Below, piece by piece: positions 15,698 through 24,176 of a DNA stretch of 64,000 nucleotides. A model generated the notes under the pieces. The model did no database searches. It had not been told where the DNA came from and saw only the letters and a program-made list of their open reading frames with translations. How positions within the stretch are numbered: the first letter of the stretch is position 1; each line of letters begins with the position of its first letter. Source of the stretch: Armatimonadota bacterium (lineage in GTDB: Bacteria; Armatimonadota; Fimbriimonadia; Fimbriimonadales; Fimbriimonadaceae); contig JAFDWQ010000001.1 in the NCBI GenBank assembly GCA_018268395.1, positions 43,508 through 107,507 on the forward strand, written 5' to 3'. The position numbers and the translations under genes were made by a program.

Positions 15698-16924
15698 ATG
15701 GGCTTCTTCGAGTCGTTCCGGGTCGCCGTCGACATGCTCCGGCTGCACAAGCTGAGGGCGTTCTTGACCATGCTCGGCGTCATCATCGGCGTCGCCAGCG
15801 TCATGCTGATCGTCGAGATCTCCGACGGGTTCAAGAAGTTCCTGCTCGGTCAGATCGAGGAACTGGGTACGGACACGATCATCGTGTTCTTCGATCCTGG
15901 CAAGATGCGGGGTCAGGGCTTCGGGCGGATCGACAAGCTCACCAACGACGACATCGATTACATCCAGAACCGGACGACCACGATCGGACTTGTCTCCGGC
16001 ATCCTTCAAGGGCCCGCCGACGAGATCCGGCACGGCGACCGGACGTTGAAGAGCCCTCGCGTCATTTGTACGGACCAGAACCAGGCCCAACTCAGTAAGG
16101 TCGGCATCGCCAAGGGCCGCCACCTCTCCGAGAACGACCTCAAGTACCTCGCCAACGTGTGCGTCATCGGCGACGAGACCGCCGAAACGCTTTATGGAAA
16201 GGACGACCCCCTCGGTCAGACCCTGACCATGAAGGGGATGACCCTTCAAGTCGTCGGCGTCATGGAGCGGATCGACATCATGGGACAGACCAACGGCAAA
16301 GACGTCTGGATCCCGATCACGACCGCCCAGAAGAAGTGGATCGGGGGAGAAATGGTGAGTTACATCACCTGCAAGCCCAAGGACGGCGTCGCGGTCAACA
16401 CGGCCATGGACGACGTCTGGGAGGTCCTCATGCGCAAGTCAGGGGGGCGGCCGCTCTACCGGGTCGACTCGCGGGAAAGCATGCTCAAGGTCTTGGGCAC
16501 GATCGTACAAGTCATCGGTGTCGTCCTTGCCGGAATCGCCGCTCTGTCCCTTCTGGTGGGCGGCATCGGCATCATGAACATCATGCTCGTGAGCGTCACG
16601 GAGCGGACGCGCGAGATCGGTCTCCGTAAGGCAGTCGGCGCCCGGCGCAGCGCGATCCTGGCCCAGTTCCTGGTCGAATCCGCGCTCTTGTCCCTGGTGG
16701 GCGGGCTCATCGGCATGTTCTTCGCCTTTGCCATTGGGCAGGCCGTTACCGTGCTTACGGCGATTTCGAAGACCCCGCCCCCGAACGGGATTTCCATGCC
16801 CTTCAACCCGGTCGTCGGCGTCGTCACCGCCTTGTATTCGGCCTTGATCGGCGTGGTGTTCGGGATCTATCCGGCAGCCAGGGCGGCACGTCTCAGCCCG
16901 ATCGAGGCGCTCCGGACGGAATGA
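15698..16924 (+). CDS. MacB-like FtsX-fold permease without ATPase domain
   Basis: 408 residues. An N-terminal membrane helix (LRAFLTMLGVIIGVASVMLI) is followed by a periplasmic MacB_PCD domain (about residues 50-270) and three C-terminal helices (VIGVVLAGIAALSLLVGGIG, AILAQFLVESALLSLVGG and PVVGVVTALYSALIGVVFG), ending in ALRTE. This is the FtsX/MacB permease fold, but MacB's own ATPase domain is absent, so a separate ABC ATPase must exist elsewhere. It begins at ATG 15698 directly after the adaptor's stop. Substrate unknown; such pairs handle peptides, antibiotics or lipids. The ending LSPIEALRTE is typical of the family. Confidence 0.85.
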   Translation: MGFFESFRVAVDMLRLHKLRAFLTMLGVIIGVASVMLIVEISDGFKKFLLGQIEELGTDTIIVFFDPGKMRGQGFGRIDKLTNDDIDYIQNRTTTIGLVSGILQGPADEIRHGDRTLKSPRVICTDQNQAQLSKVGIAKGRHLSENDLKYLANVCVIGDETAETLYGKDDPLGQTLTMKGMTLQVVGVMERIDIMGQTNGKDVWIPITTAQKKWIGGEMVSYITCKPKDGVAVNTAMDDVWEVLMRKSGGRPLYRVDSRESMLKVLGTIVQVIGVVLAGIAALSLLVGGIGIMNIMLVSVTERTREIGLRKAVGARRSAILAQFLVESALLSLVGGLIGMFFAFAIGQAVTVLTAISKTPPPNGISMPFNPVVGVVTALYSALIGVVFGIYPAARAARLSPIEALRTE

Positions 16925-16993
16925 CCGAGGGCTTGAGATCGGATTCTCGCGTGGGGAACCGTATCCCGTGCCACAATCGCGCGATAAGCGGGG

Positions 16994-19705
16994 ATGTGGC
17001 GGATCGAGCTGCTGGGAGAGCCGAGGGTGGTCGGTTACGGTCAGACGATCGTGCGTTTCGAGTCGAAGCGGGCGGTCGCGCTACTGGCTTACCTGACGTT
17101 GCACCCGCAGACGCGACACCCGCGTGAAGTCCTGGTCGACCGGATCTGGCCCGAAGCGGACCTCGACGCCGGCCGGAACCGTTTGAAGCAAGCCCTGTCG
17201 TCGTTGCGCCGACAACTCGAACCGCCTTGGCTCGGCCCTGGAGTCGTGATCGACGCCGACCGGTCGCACATCGGGCTCAGGGCCGGCTCCTTCGAGTGCG
17301 ACGTGGCGGAGTTCAAGGAAGCACTCGTGAGGGGCGACACGGCCACGGCGAGGGCGATGTATCGAGGCGAGCTGATGCCTGGCTACTACGACGAATGGCT
17401 CGAAGACGCTCGGTTCGAGCTCACCTCGCTCGCACTCGACCTCGAAGACGGCCCCCGACCTGAACCTTTGTCCGAACCACGGCCCGTGGCGAAGTGGCGT
17501 CGCGAACTTCCAGCCGAAGTGACCACGTTCGTCGGCCGGGAAGACGAAACAAGGCAAGTCCTGGACGGGCTCGACAGGGGCCGTTGGGTCACGGTCACCG
17601 GTTTCGGCGGGATCGGCAAAACCCGCTTGACGCTCCAGGCGGCGCGACAGTGGTCGGAAGGCGACGCCGTGTTCGTCCCGTTGGCCGATGCCGTGGAACC
17701 TGGGCAAGTCTTGTCCGGCATCGTCCGGACCCTTGGCGGCGACAACCCCCAAGCCGACGTCGCTGCGGTCGCGGCCTTTGTCGGCGACCGCCCGACGCTG
17801 GTAGTGCTCGACAATATGGAAGGGGCGGCTTCGACGTCGACGGCAGACGCTCTGAACCGGCTCCTAGAGCAAACGCCCGGGTTACGCCTTCTGGTCTCGT
17901 CCCGGGTCGCCCTCAAAGGCCGCGGCGAATCCGAAGTCCGGCTCGGGCCCCTTCCCCTACCGGGACCGTCGGACGACACGGGCGCGTTCGCCACCAACCC
18001 GAGCGTCCGGTTGTTCGTCGACCGGGCCAGGAACAGCCGACCCGACTTTCAAGTCACGCCGAGGAACGCCGAGACCGTCAGCGAGGTCTGCCGTAGGTTG
18101 GACGGAATCCCGTTGGCGATCGAGTTGTGCGCGGCCTGGTCGCACCTCGGCGTTCGGAGCATGCTGGAACGGCTCGGTACCGCGTCCTCGCCGCTTCGGG
18201 CCCGGTCCACAAGGCCGGAGGAGCGCCACAACTCCCTTGAAAAGGTCTTCGAAACGACGTGCGACCTGTTATCGCCCGCTGCGCGGCGGCTCCTGGGACA
18301 GCTCTCCGTGTTCCGCGGCGGTTGGGACTGGGAGCTCTTGGAACCGGTCTGCGAAGGTTCGGCCGATTTCGAGACGCTGTCCGAACTGATCGAGGTGAGC
18401 GTCGTCGTCCCCGAGTACGAAAGCGACCCTCCGCGGTTCGACATGCTCGTCAGCGTCCGCCAATACGCGGAACGGCTCTTGGAAGATACGGAAACCGGTG
18501 CTACGAACGACAGGTTCGTCCGACACTTCACGACATTGGCGTCGATGTCCCGAAGCGTCGCGCCCGTCCCGGCACGCGACATCGTCGACCAGACAGGTTG
18601 GATCGGCTTCCTCTCCGACGAATGGCCGAACGTCCAGCACGCGGCCCAAGTAGCAGCCTCGGCAGGCGACCCCGTCTCGGCACGGACGATCGTCGAAGAC
18701 ACGGAGTGGTTTTGGAGCCTCTATCGGTCCGACGGCCAGATCCTGGGTTGTCTGGACGGAGACGAAGGACTCACGGCCCGGATCCTGCGTGCGACGCACG
18801 GCGTCGCGGACCGGAACGAAGGGGACGTCGCGGCACTCTGGGACATCCTGGTCGACGAGGCCTCCCGGCTCGGCGACGACCGGATCCTCGCGGAAGCCGC
18901 CTTGCGCAAGGCCAAATTCAAGGTGCTCCGACAGAACATGGTCGGAGTCGAAGAAACGGCCATGATGGCGAAGTCAAAGTTCGAGGAAGCGGGCGATCCG
19001 GTCGGGCTCGGTCAGGCCCTCCACGTCCTGGCGAACTGCGCGATCCAAAAGGGCGATGACGAGATCGCCGCTCGGACGCTGGACGAAGCCGACCGTCACT
19101 TCCGGTCGGCAGGCAGTCTCGTGAACCTCGCGGCTGTGGCGTACACCCGGTGTCGGGCCCTCTATATGAAGGAACGATACGCGGAGGCTCTGCCCGCACT
19201 TTACGCGTGCCGCGACGTGGCCAAGGGTCTTCGGAACATGCGGTTCATGGGCCGTACGGCGAACTTGTTCGGCGTCGTCCTGCGGCATCTGGGCCAAGAA
19301 GACCTGGCCCGCGTCTACTTGTACTTGGCCTTCGAGTCGAGCCGGGAGGTCCGCGACGTCCGTGCCGCGCACATTCCGCTCTGGAACTTGTTCCAATCGC
19401 TCGGAACGGAGGGACGGTGGGAAGACGCCGTTCCGGTGATGGGGGCTTCGATGAAGGCTTGGGAGACGCACTACCGCTCCCGCCTTGATCCCCACGATCA
19501 GCCCTTGCTCGACCGGTTCCTGGAATCGGCCGGAAGCGCGTTGGGACCCACCAAGATGGCTGGGCTTGAGGCGACGGGCCGCGCGCTGACGTTGGACGAA
19601 TGTGGGGACTACCTGGCCCGGATCTTGAGCGGCGAACTTGCGGCGAACGAACCTGAAACTCGGTCATTCTGGCCCTCCGGCCCTAGTCGTCGGGACCGGT
19701 CATAG
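16994..19705 (+). CDS. AfsR-like regulator: BTAD, NB-ARC and TPR
   Basis: 903 residues. Residues 1-75 resemble the winged-helix OmpR-type domain of SARP/AfsR regulators (RIELLGEPRV, then LAYLTLHPQTRHPREVLVDRI is the recognition region, quoted in pieces of less than 20). A BTAD-type helical domain covers about 95-155, shorter than usual, and is followed directly by ELPAEVTTFVGREDE and the Walker A loop GFGGIGKT (203-210) with Walker B LVVLDNM: an NB-ARC switch. The rest is helical TPR-like. It should bind DNA and use ATP/ADP state to control transcription. CACAAT and a short hairpin lie upstream of ATG 16994. Targets unknown; the genes after it are possible ones. Confidence 0.78.
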   Translation: MWRIELLGEPRVVGYGQTIVRFESKRAVALLAYLTLHPQTRHPREVLVDRIWPEADLDAGRNRLKQALSSLRRQLEPPWLGPGVVIDADRSHIGLRAGSFECDVAEFKEALVRGDTATARAMYRGELMPGYYDEWLEDARFELTSLALDLEDGPRPEPLSEPRPVAKWRRELPAEVTTFVGREDETRQVLDGLDRGRWVTVTGFGGIGKTRLTLQAARQWSEGDAVFVPLADAVEPGQVLSGIVRTLGGDNPQADVAAVAAFVGDRPTLVVLDNMEGAASTSTADALNRLLEQTPGLRLLVSSRVALKGRGESEVRLGPLPLPGPSDDTGAFATNPSVRLFVDRARNSRPDFQVTPRNAETVSEVCRRLDGIPLAIELCAAWSHLGVRSMLERLGTASSPLRARSTRPEERHNSLEKVFETTCDLLSPAARRLLGQLSVFRGGWDWELLEPVCEGSADFETLSELIEVSVVVPEYESDPPRFDMLVSVRQYAERLLEDTETGATNDRFVRHFTTLASMSRSVAPVPARDIVDQTGWIGFLSDEWPNVQHAAQVAASAGDPVSARTIVEDTEWFWSLYRSDGQILGCLDGDEGLTARILRATHGVADRNEGDVAALWDILVDEASRLGDDRILAEAALRKAKFKVLRQNMVGVEETAMMAKSKFEEAGDPVGLGQALHVLANCAIQKGDDEIAARTLDEADRHFRSAGSLVNLAAVAYTRCRALYMKERYAEALPALYACRDVAKGLRNMRFMGRTANLFGVVLRHLGQEDLARVYLYLAFESSREVRDVRAAHIPLWNLFQSLGTEGRWEDAVPVMGASMKAWETHYRSRLDPHDQPLLDRFLESAGSALGPTKMAGLEATGRALTLDECGDYLARILSGELAANEPETRSFWPSGPSRRDRS

Positions 19706-19736
19706 AGCTCCTTACGTTTTCCTTACGGTCCCTCCC

Positions 19737-19864
19737 TATCATCGCTTCCATGCAAGGCCCGATCGGCTACGCCGAAGACGAATCCGGATGTCGGATCGAA
19801 GACGGCGGCGCCGTGTTCGGAGTCACCTTGCCACGGGCTGAAAGCCCGGTTCGGGAGCAGAAAC
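19737..19864 (+). promoter_or_regulatory. -10 element and 115-nt leader with hairpin
   Basis: TATCAT (19737-19742) lies 7 nt before an ATG at 19750, which probably marks the transcription start of a leader before the secreted protein at 19865. CGGGCT-GAA-AGCCCG at about 19844-19858 is a perfect 6-bp hairpin, and GGGAG precedes ATG 19865. A 67-codon frame from 19750 overlaps the gene and looks unlike a protein. Confidence 0.4.
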
Positions 19865-20611
19865 ATGAACCTGAGACACATCGCGCCGATCGTCGCTTTC
19901 CTGACCCTGTCCTCGACGGCAGTCACGGCCTCGGCCCAATCGGGCCCGCCTGAAAGAGGACTGAACCATGTCACGGTCCAGACCGTCGATCCGAACGGTC
20001 CGTCCTTCACGTTCACGTCCGGGCAGCGGACCTATACGGCCAAGGTGCTGGGCGCCGTCTTCATGAACGGCGGAGCAAAGAGCAACTTGGACACGTTCTT
20101 TCGGATCGCGCCCGGCAAAACGTACTACGTCAAGATCGCGACCGCAGGAAATCCGGTCGTTATCGACTGGATCTGGGACGGGGTCAGCTTCGCCGCGTAC
20201 AAGAACAAGGCGAAGTCGCACGTCGGCAAGATCTCGTTCCGCAGCCAAGACCTCTTGATCGTCGACGAGTACGTCTATACCGTCGACTCGGGGACAAAGT
20301 TCGTAAGGGACGGCAACGTCGTCACGGTGAAGGACCTTCGTGACGGCGACTACGTTTCGGTCAAAGGCGAAATCGCGGGCAACGTCTATCCGGTCGCCGG
20401 ACAGGTCACCTACATGACCCCCGAAAGAGGCAAGCTCGTGAACAAGCTGAAGTCGAGCGACAAAGTCGTCAGTCAGAGGGCCAAGGACAAACTGAAGGGC
20501 GGCACAGGCACGGCCCGCTCGGGCAAGGCCAAATCCGGTACGTCTCAGAAGTCGTCGACGGCCACTGGATCGGGCGGACGCGCGCGGGCTAAGAAAGGCG
20601 GTGGCCGGTGA
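19865..20611 (+). CDS. Secreted protein, beta-rich with basic C-terminal tail
   Basis: 248 residues with a signal peptide ending at ASAQ (PIVAFLTLSSTAVTASAQ). The middle holds beta-rich segments: YTAKVLGAVFMNGGAKS and a region FRSQDLLIVDEYVYTVDSGT with KFVRDGNVVTVKDLRDGDYV, the sort of VTVxDLxDGDxV strand found in DUF5666 or other OB-like metal-binding periplasmic domains. The last 55 residues are low complexity, rich in Lys, Ser, Gly and Ala. It overlaps the next gene by 4 bp (GTGA). I do not recognise the family; it probably acts in the periplasm or cell surface, and the basic tail may bind a polyanion. Confidence 0.6.
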   Translation: MNLRHIAPIVAFLTLSSTAVTASAQSGPPERGLNHVTVQTVDPNGPSFTFTSGQRTYTAKVLGAVFMNGGAKSNLDTFFRIAPGKTYYVKIATAGNPVVIDWIWDGVSFAAYKNKAKSHVGKISFRSQDLLIVDEYVYTVDSGTKFVRDGNVVTVKDLRDGDYVSVKGEIAGNVYPVAGQVTYMTPERGKLVNKLKSSDKVVSQRAKDKLKGGTGTARSGKAKSGTSQKSSTATGSGGRARAKKGGGR

Positions 20612-21501
20612 GGCGCCTGATCGCCTTCGCCGTGTTCGCGGCCTTGGTGGCCGTCCCGGCGTTCTCCCAGGGCGGCCGTTATGCCAAGTGGTCCGCGTTG
20701 CTGGACGAGATGACGACCAAAAGGTTAAGTCTGATCAGTGCCTCCGTGCTCTATGACGACACCAAGTGGTACGCCCGCGAATACATGGTCCCGACGCACA
20801 AAGAAGACGTCAAGAAGTTCCTCGACGACTTGGCCGAAGTCGAGCGACTGATGTCGGGCCCCTACGCAGGGGTGGAAGCGCCTCCGGCTTACAGCGACCG
20901 GGACGTGATGGAGCATCCGGAAGTCTGGCTGACTCTCGCCAAAGCCAGGAACGAGATTCTCGCGAAGGTCAAGGGCAAAGCCGACGGCGACCGGGCCGTC
21001 GCGGAAGTGAAGTTCATCAAGGGCATCACCGAGGCCGTCACGACCCACGACGGGTGGGGTTTGACCGAAAACGGCCTTAAGATCGTCCTGGGCAAGCGGG
21101 AAGACGTGCGGCAAAAGCTCTGCGGCGGACAAAGGTTCGACGGATGGGACGAAGCGTGCGACGAGCTTGTGGCCCAGGCCAGGAAGATGGCACCCAACGT
21201 GCGGTCGTACGCGAACCACTCGATGGCCTTCGTGACGGACCTGATCAAGAACGGATGGGCGAAAAACTACAAGGACCGCAAGATCCTCAAGATCGCGACG
21301 GCCAAGTCGGACTGGACCGTGGTCAAAGACTCGCTCGGGAGGCCCAAGTACCGGAGCGTCGGGGTCGCCGTCCGCTACACGGTGGCCGGGTTCGACCTGG
21401 TCATCGAACAAACGGTCTCGATCCTACAGGACTATGTCGGCGGGACGTACAAATATCGCCCGACCGCCCAAGTCCCTGACTATCGCATCGTCGCCAAATG
21501 A
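20608..21501 (+). CDS. Secreted protein of unknown function
   Basis: 297 residues beginning at GTG 20608, which overlaps the previous stop by 4 bp, so translation is probably coupled. The N terminus is a signal peptide (RLIAFAVFAALVAVPAFSQ). The mature part is mixed helix and strand, with no motif I recognise; phrases such as KWYAREYMVPTHKEDVKKFL and KNYKDRKILKIATAKSDWTV (20 each) are ordinary soluble sequence. It is likely to work with the preceding secreted protein. No paralogue in the window. Confidence 0.6.
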   Translation: MRRLIAFAVFAALVAVPAFSQGGRYAKWSALLDEMTTKRLSLISASVLYDDTKWYAREYMVPTHKEDVKKFLDDLAEVERLMSGPYAGVEAPPAYSDRDVMEHPEVWLTLAKARNEILAKVKGKADGDRAVAEVKFIKGITEAVTTHDGWGLTENGLKIVLGKREDVRQKLCGGQRFDGWDEACDELVAQARKMAPNVRSYANHSMAFVTDLIKNGWAKNYKDRKILKIATAKSDWTVVKDSLGRPKYRSVGVAVRYTVAGFDLVIEQTVSILQDYVGGTYKYRPTAQVPDYRIVAK

Positions 21502-21594
21502 CGCCTTGCCTCCGCCCCGTGGCGCGACGGGGCACGGGACTGTGACGGGGAGCAATCCCCGTCCACCCGTGACCCTGTCCGCCAGGAGAGTCGC

Positions 21595-21903
21595 ATGCCG
21601 ATACGAAGGACCAACGTCTTCAACCTGATCCGGTCGCCGAAGTGGTGCTTCCTTTTGGCCGCCGTGACCTTGACCGCTGGCGCCTACTATGGTGCCGCCC
21701 AGACTCTCGACCTGCCTGGCGCGCCCCGGCTGCGAGAGCGCTGGAACGACTTGACGACCCGACGCGGGACCCGAGGGCACCGCGTCCACCGACCACGGCC
21801 CACCGGGCCGCTCGACATGTCCCTTTGCGGCTTGGCCTTCGTCGCCCTGACGTGGCAAGGGCTGAGCCTTCGCGCCAAACAAAGAAGAGAACACGCACTA
21901 TGA
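21595..21903 (+). CDS. Small membrane protein
   Basis: 102 residues with a Shine-Dalgarno AGGAGAG at 21583-21589 ahead of ATG 21595. A hydrophobic helix (KWCFLLAAVTLTAGAYYGAA) near residues 17-36 and a second weaker one near residues 75-90 (SLCGLAFVALTWQGLS) flank a basic Arg/Pro-rich stretch. The stop overlaps the start of the following lipoprotein gene (ATGA at 21900-21903), which favours a true, translationally coupled gene over a chance frame. Function unknown. Confidence 0.55.
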   Translation: MPIRRTNVFNLIRSPKWCFLLAAVTLTAGAYYGAAQTLDLPGAPRLRERWNDLTTRRGTRGHRVHRPRPTGPLDMSLCGLAFVALTWQGLSLRAKQRREHAL

Positions 21904-22406
21904 AAAACACCCTGATCACCTTCGCCCTTTTCGCGCTCGTCGCCGGCGGCTGCAACGGCGGCTCCGGTAGCACGACGACCGACGTCAAGCTTCCGGACGG
22001 GAAAGACGCCAAAGTCACGACCGATAAGGACGGCAGTATGAAGGTCGAGGGAGAAGGCGTTTCCGCCCAAGCGGGTGGACAGCTCCAGATCACTCAGGAC
22101 GACCTACACGCCCCGTTCTATCCAGGGGCGATCGTCGACGTGAACAAGTCGATGAAGGTCAAGACCGACACCGAAGAGAGCGTCCTCGCCTCCATGAGGT
22201 CGGTGGATCCGCCCAATGCGGTCGTGGACTTCTATAAGGAGAAGTTCAAAGACCTGAAGTTCAACGAGTTCAAGACTGGCGAAGGCGTCAACTACATCGG
22301 AGAGACGAAACTTCCCGACGGGGCCAAGCTCGCGTTCGCCATCGGGCAGAAGACCCCGAACGACCCGACCGAGATCAGCATCGGCTACGGAAAGGAGAAG
22401 AAGTAA
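21900..22406 (+). CDS. Lipoprotein of unknown function
   Basis: 168 residues. The lipobox is clear (LITFALFALVAGGC, Cys18). A Gly/Ser/Thr linker leads into a domain of about 140 residues with DVKLPDGKDAKVTTDKDGS and LHAPFYPGAIVDVNKSM, then a charged C terminus with FYKEKFKDLKFNEF. The pattern of strand, then helix with Asp-Pro-Pro-Asn-Ala-Val-Val-Asp-Phe-Tyr (DPPNAVVDFY), recurs in periplasmic lipoproteins of Planctomycetes and Armatimonadota that I cannot name. Start at ATG 21900 within the ATGA overlap. Followed by the 11-bp repeat. Confidence 0.6.
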   Translation: MKNTLITFALFALVAGGCNGGSGSTTTDVKLPDGKDAKVTTDKDGSMKVEGEGVSAQAGGQLQITQDDLHAPFYPGAIVDVNKSMKVKTDTEESVLASMRSVDPPNAVVDFYKEKFKDLKFNEFKTGEGVNYIGETKLPDGAKLAFAIGQKTPNDPTEISIGYGKEKK

Positions 22407-22430
22407 GGGACGCGACGAGCACCCCACGTA

Positions 22431-22500
22431 CTACCGACTGTCTACCGACTGTCCTCCGACTGTCCTCCGACTGTCCTCCGACTGTCACGACAGTCGGTAG
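22431..22500. repeat. 11-bp tandem repeat with one inverted copy
   Basis: Five copies of CCGACTGTC start at 22434, 22445, 22456, 22467 and 22478, exactly 11 bp apart. One inverted copy, GACAGTCGG, follows at 22489-22497 and extends to GACAGTCGGTAG (22489-22500), which matches the extended CTACCGACTGTC of copies 1 and 2. A transcript can form one hairpin at a time with any of the five left arms. It lies 24 bp after the lipoprotein stop, so it may end transcription. Confidence 0.8.
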
Positions 22501-22530
22501 GCGGTCGGGTCCCGGGAGGATCACGGGAAG

Positions 22531-23178
22531 ATGTCCGAGGCCCCGGCCCTGTTCCGCCCGACCGATCAAACTCACCGCATGACCACCGGGAAGCTCGTCG
22601 TCGGCGTCACGGGCGCGAGCGGGGCGATCTATGCCCAGCGGTTCCTCGTTCAAGCCGCTCAGGCCTACGAACACGTCTATCTGACCTTGAGCACCAACGC
22701 GGTCGACGTGGCCGCGACGGAGCTCGGCGTCACGATCGACAAAAGGGACTTTTCGACCCGTGAATGGCTCGGTGGCGACTACCCGAACATCCACCTCCTC
22801 GACGACAAAGACTACTTCACCCCGCCCGCGAGCGGGTCTTTCCAGCACGACGGCATGGTCATCGTCCCCTGCTCGATGGGCACGGTCGGGCGGATCGCCA
22901 ACGGCGTCAGCGACAACCTGCTGTCCCGTTGTGCCGACGTCTGTCTGAAGGAAGGGCGGAAGCTGATCGTCGTCCCGAGAGAGATGCCGTGGAACCTGAT
23001 CATGCTCCGGAACCTCACCGCGCTCGCCGAAGCCGGCGCGACCGTCCTCCCCGCTTCTCCCGCCTGGTACCACAAGCCTCGGTCCCTGGACGACCTGGCC
23101 GATACGGTCGTGGCCAGGATCCTGCAACTTCTCGGCGTCGAGCAGCGCCTCGTCCAGCCTTGGATGTCCGAGGTTTAG
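22531..23178 (+). CDS. ubiX: Flavin prenyltransferase
   Basis: 215 residues of the UbiX/Pad1 family, which attach a dimethylallyl group to FMN to make the prenyl-FMN cofactor of UbiD decarboxylases. The family start VVGVTGASGAIYAQRFL includes the GASGA flavin loop, and the PCSMGT motif (SMGTVGRIANG) and MPWNLIMLRNL-type strand follow. UbiD is not in the window. Start uncertain: ATG 22531 gives 16 extra residues (SEAPALFRPTDQTH) and ATG 22579 begins with TTGKLVVGVTGASG, which fits the family better. A GGGAGGAT site is near 22531 but at poor spacing. Confidence 0.88.
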   Translation: MSEAPALFRPTDQTHRMTTGKLVVGVTGASGAIYAQRFLVQAAQAYEHVYLTLSTNAVDVAATELGVTIDKRDFSTREWLGGDYPNIHLLDDKDYFTPPASGSFQHDGMVIVPCSMGTVGRIANGVSDNLLSRCADVCLKEGRKLIVVPREMPWNLIMLRNLTALAEAGATVLPASPAWYHKPRSLDDLADTVVARILQLLGVEQRLVQPWMSEV

Positions 23179-23237
23179 GGGCGTCCCGGATTACGACAGA
23201 AGGCGCCGGCGACCGATCATAATCCCTAGGTCAAACC

Positions 23238-24176
23238 ATGGGTCGCGTCGTCATCGCCGGGGGATCGGGGTACATCGGGAAAGCGCTCGTCAAAGCGTTC
23301 GTAGGGCTCGGGCACGAAGTCGTGATCCTGTCCCGGTCGGGTCGGGGCGTCGAAGGGGCGCGGACCGTCCGTTGGGACGCGACGAACCCGGGCGATTGGT
23401 ACAAGGAGATCGACGGCGCCCTTGCCGTGATCAACCTGTGCGGCGAGAGCCTGGCGCAACGCTGGACTCCGGCCAGCATGGAGCGGATGCGCGAATCCCG
23501 CGTCGGCCCGACGTGCCTGATCGGTGCCGCTATCGCCAACAGCGAGCATCCCGCTCAGGCCTGGGTGAACTCCAGCGCGACGGGCTTCTACGGCGACACC
23601 GGCGTCCGGGAAGTGAGCGAGGCGACCGGAAAGGGCAAGGGGTTCTTAGCCGATCTTTGTCTGGCTTGGGAGTCCGAAGTCGACAAGGCCGAAACCCCCA
23701 AAACGCGCAAGGTCAAGTTGCGCACGGGTCTCGTCCTTGGCCCTGGCAGCCCGCTTTTCGACACGCTGCTCCGGGTCACGAAACTGTTCGCCGGTGGAGC
23801 TTTGGGCAGCGGGAAGCAGGTCATGCCGTGGATCCACCACGACGACCTGGTCCGGCTCTTCGTATGGGCCGTGCAGTCCGACGTGACCGGGGCCGTCAAC
23901 GGTACGGCGCCGAAACCCGCGACGAACGCCGCGCTGATGGCCGCCCTTCGAGAGTCGGTCGGACGACCCGCTGTCCCGAACCTGCCCGAATTCGCAGTCA
24001 AGGCCGTCGCCGGAGCGATGGGTTGGGACCCCTCCTTCCTTTTGGGAAGCTGTCGGGCCGTTCCCGAGATCGCTGTGGGGCACGGGTTCAAGTTCGAGCA
24101 TACGGACGTCCAGGCAGCGGTCGACGACCTGACGCGCAGCGTTCCGGAAGCCTGGCGTCAGGACGAAGCGGCCTGA
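23238..24176 (+). CDS. NAD(P)-dependent epimerase family protein (TIGR01777, YfcH-like)
   Basis: 312 residues. The Rossmann loop GGSGYIGKALV at residue 8 and the SSATGFYG segment (residues 110-120, with the family's S-A-T-G-F-Y-G) define the TIGR01777 / SDR39U1 group, whose E. coli member is YfcH. The downstream MPWIHHDDLVRLFVWA and NGTAPKPATN are also typical. These act as oxidoreductases of unknown substrate, and cell-division or sugar-nucleotide roles have been proposed. The 3' end overlaps the uracil-DNA glycosylase gene on the other strand by 19 bp. CATAAT 14 nt upstream may be its -10. Confidence 0.82.
   Translation: MGRVVIAGGSGYIGKALVKAFVGLGHEVVILSRSGRGVEGARTVRWDATNPGDWYKEIDGALAVINLCGESLAQRWTPASMERMRESRVGPTCLIGAAIANSEHPAQAWVNSSATGFYGDTGVREVSEATGKGKGFLADLCLAWESEVDKAETPKTRKVKLRTGLVLGPGSPLFDTLLRVTKLFAGGALGSGKQVMPWIHHDDLVRLFVWAVQSDVTGAVNGTAPKPATNAALMAALRESVGRPAVPNLPEFAVKAVAGAMGWDPSFLLGSCRAVPEIAVGHGFKFEHTDVQAAVDDLTRSVPEAWRQDEAA

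Noticed and set aside
13250..16924. LivF as the ATPase of the MacA/MacB-like pair
   Set aside because: It is on the other strand, belongs to the branched-chain amino acid group, and is coupled to rimI and tsaD.
19750..19953. 67-codon frame after a TATCAT element
   Set aside because: It overlaps the signal-peptide gene in another frame and reads as antisense-like text; I treat the region as a leader.
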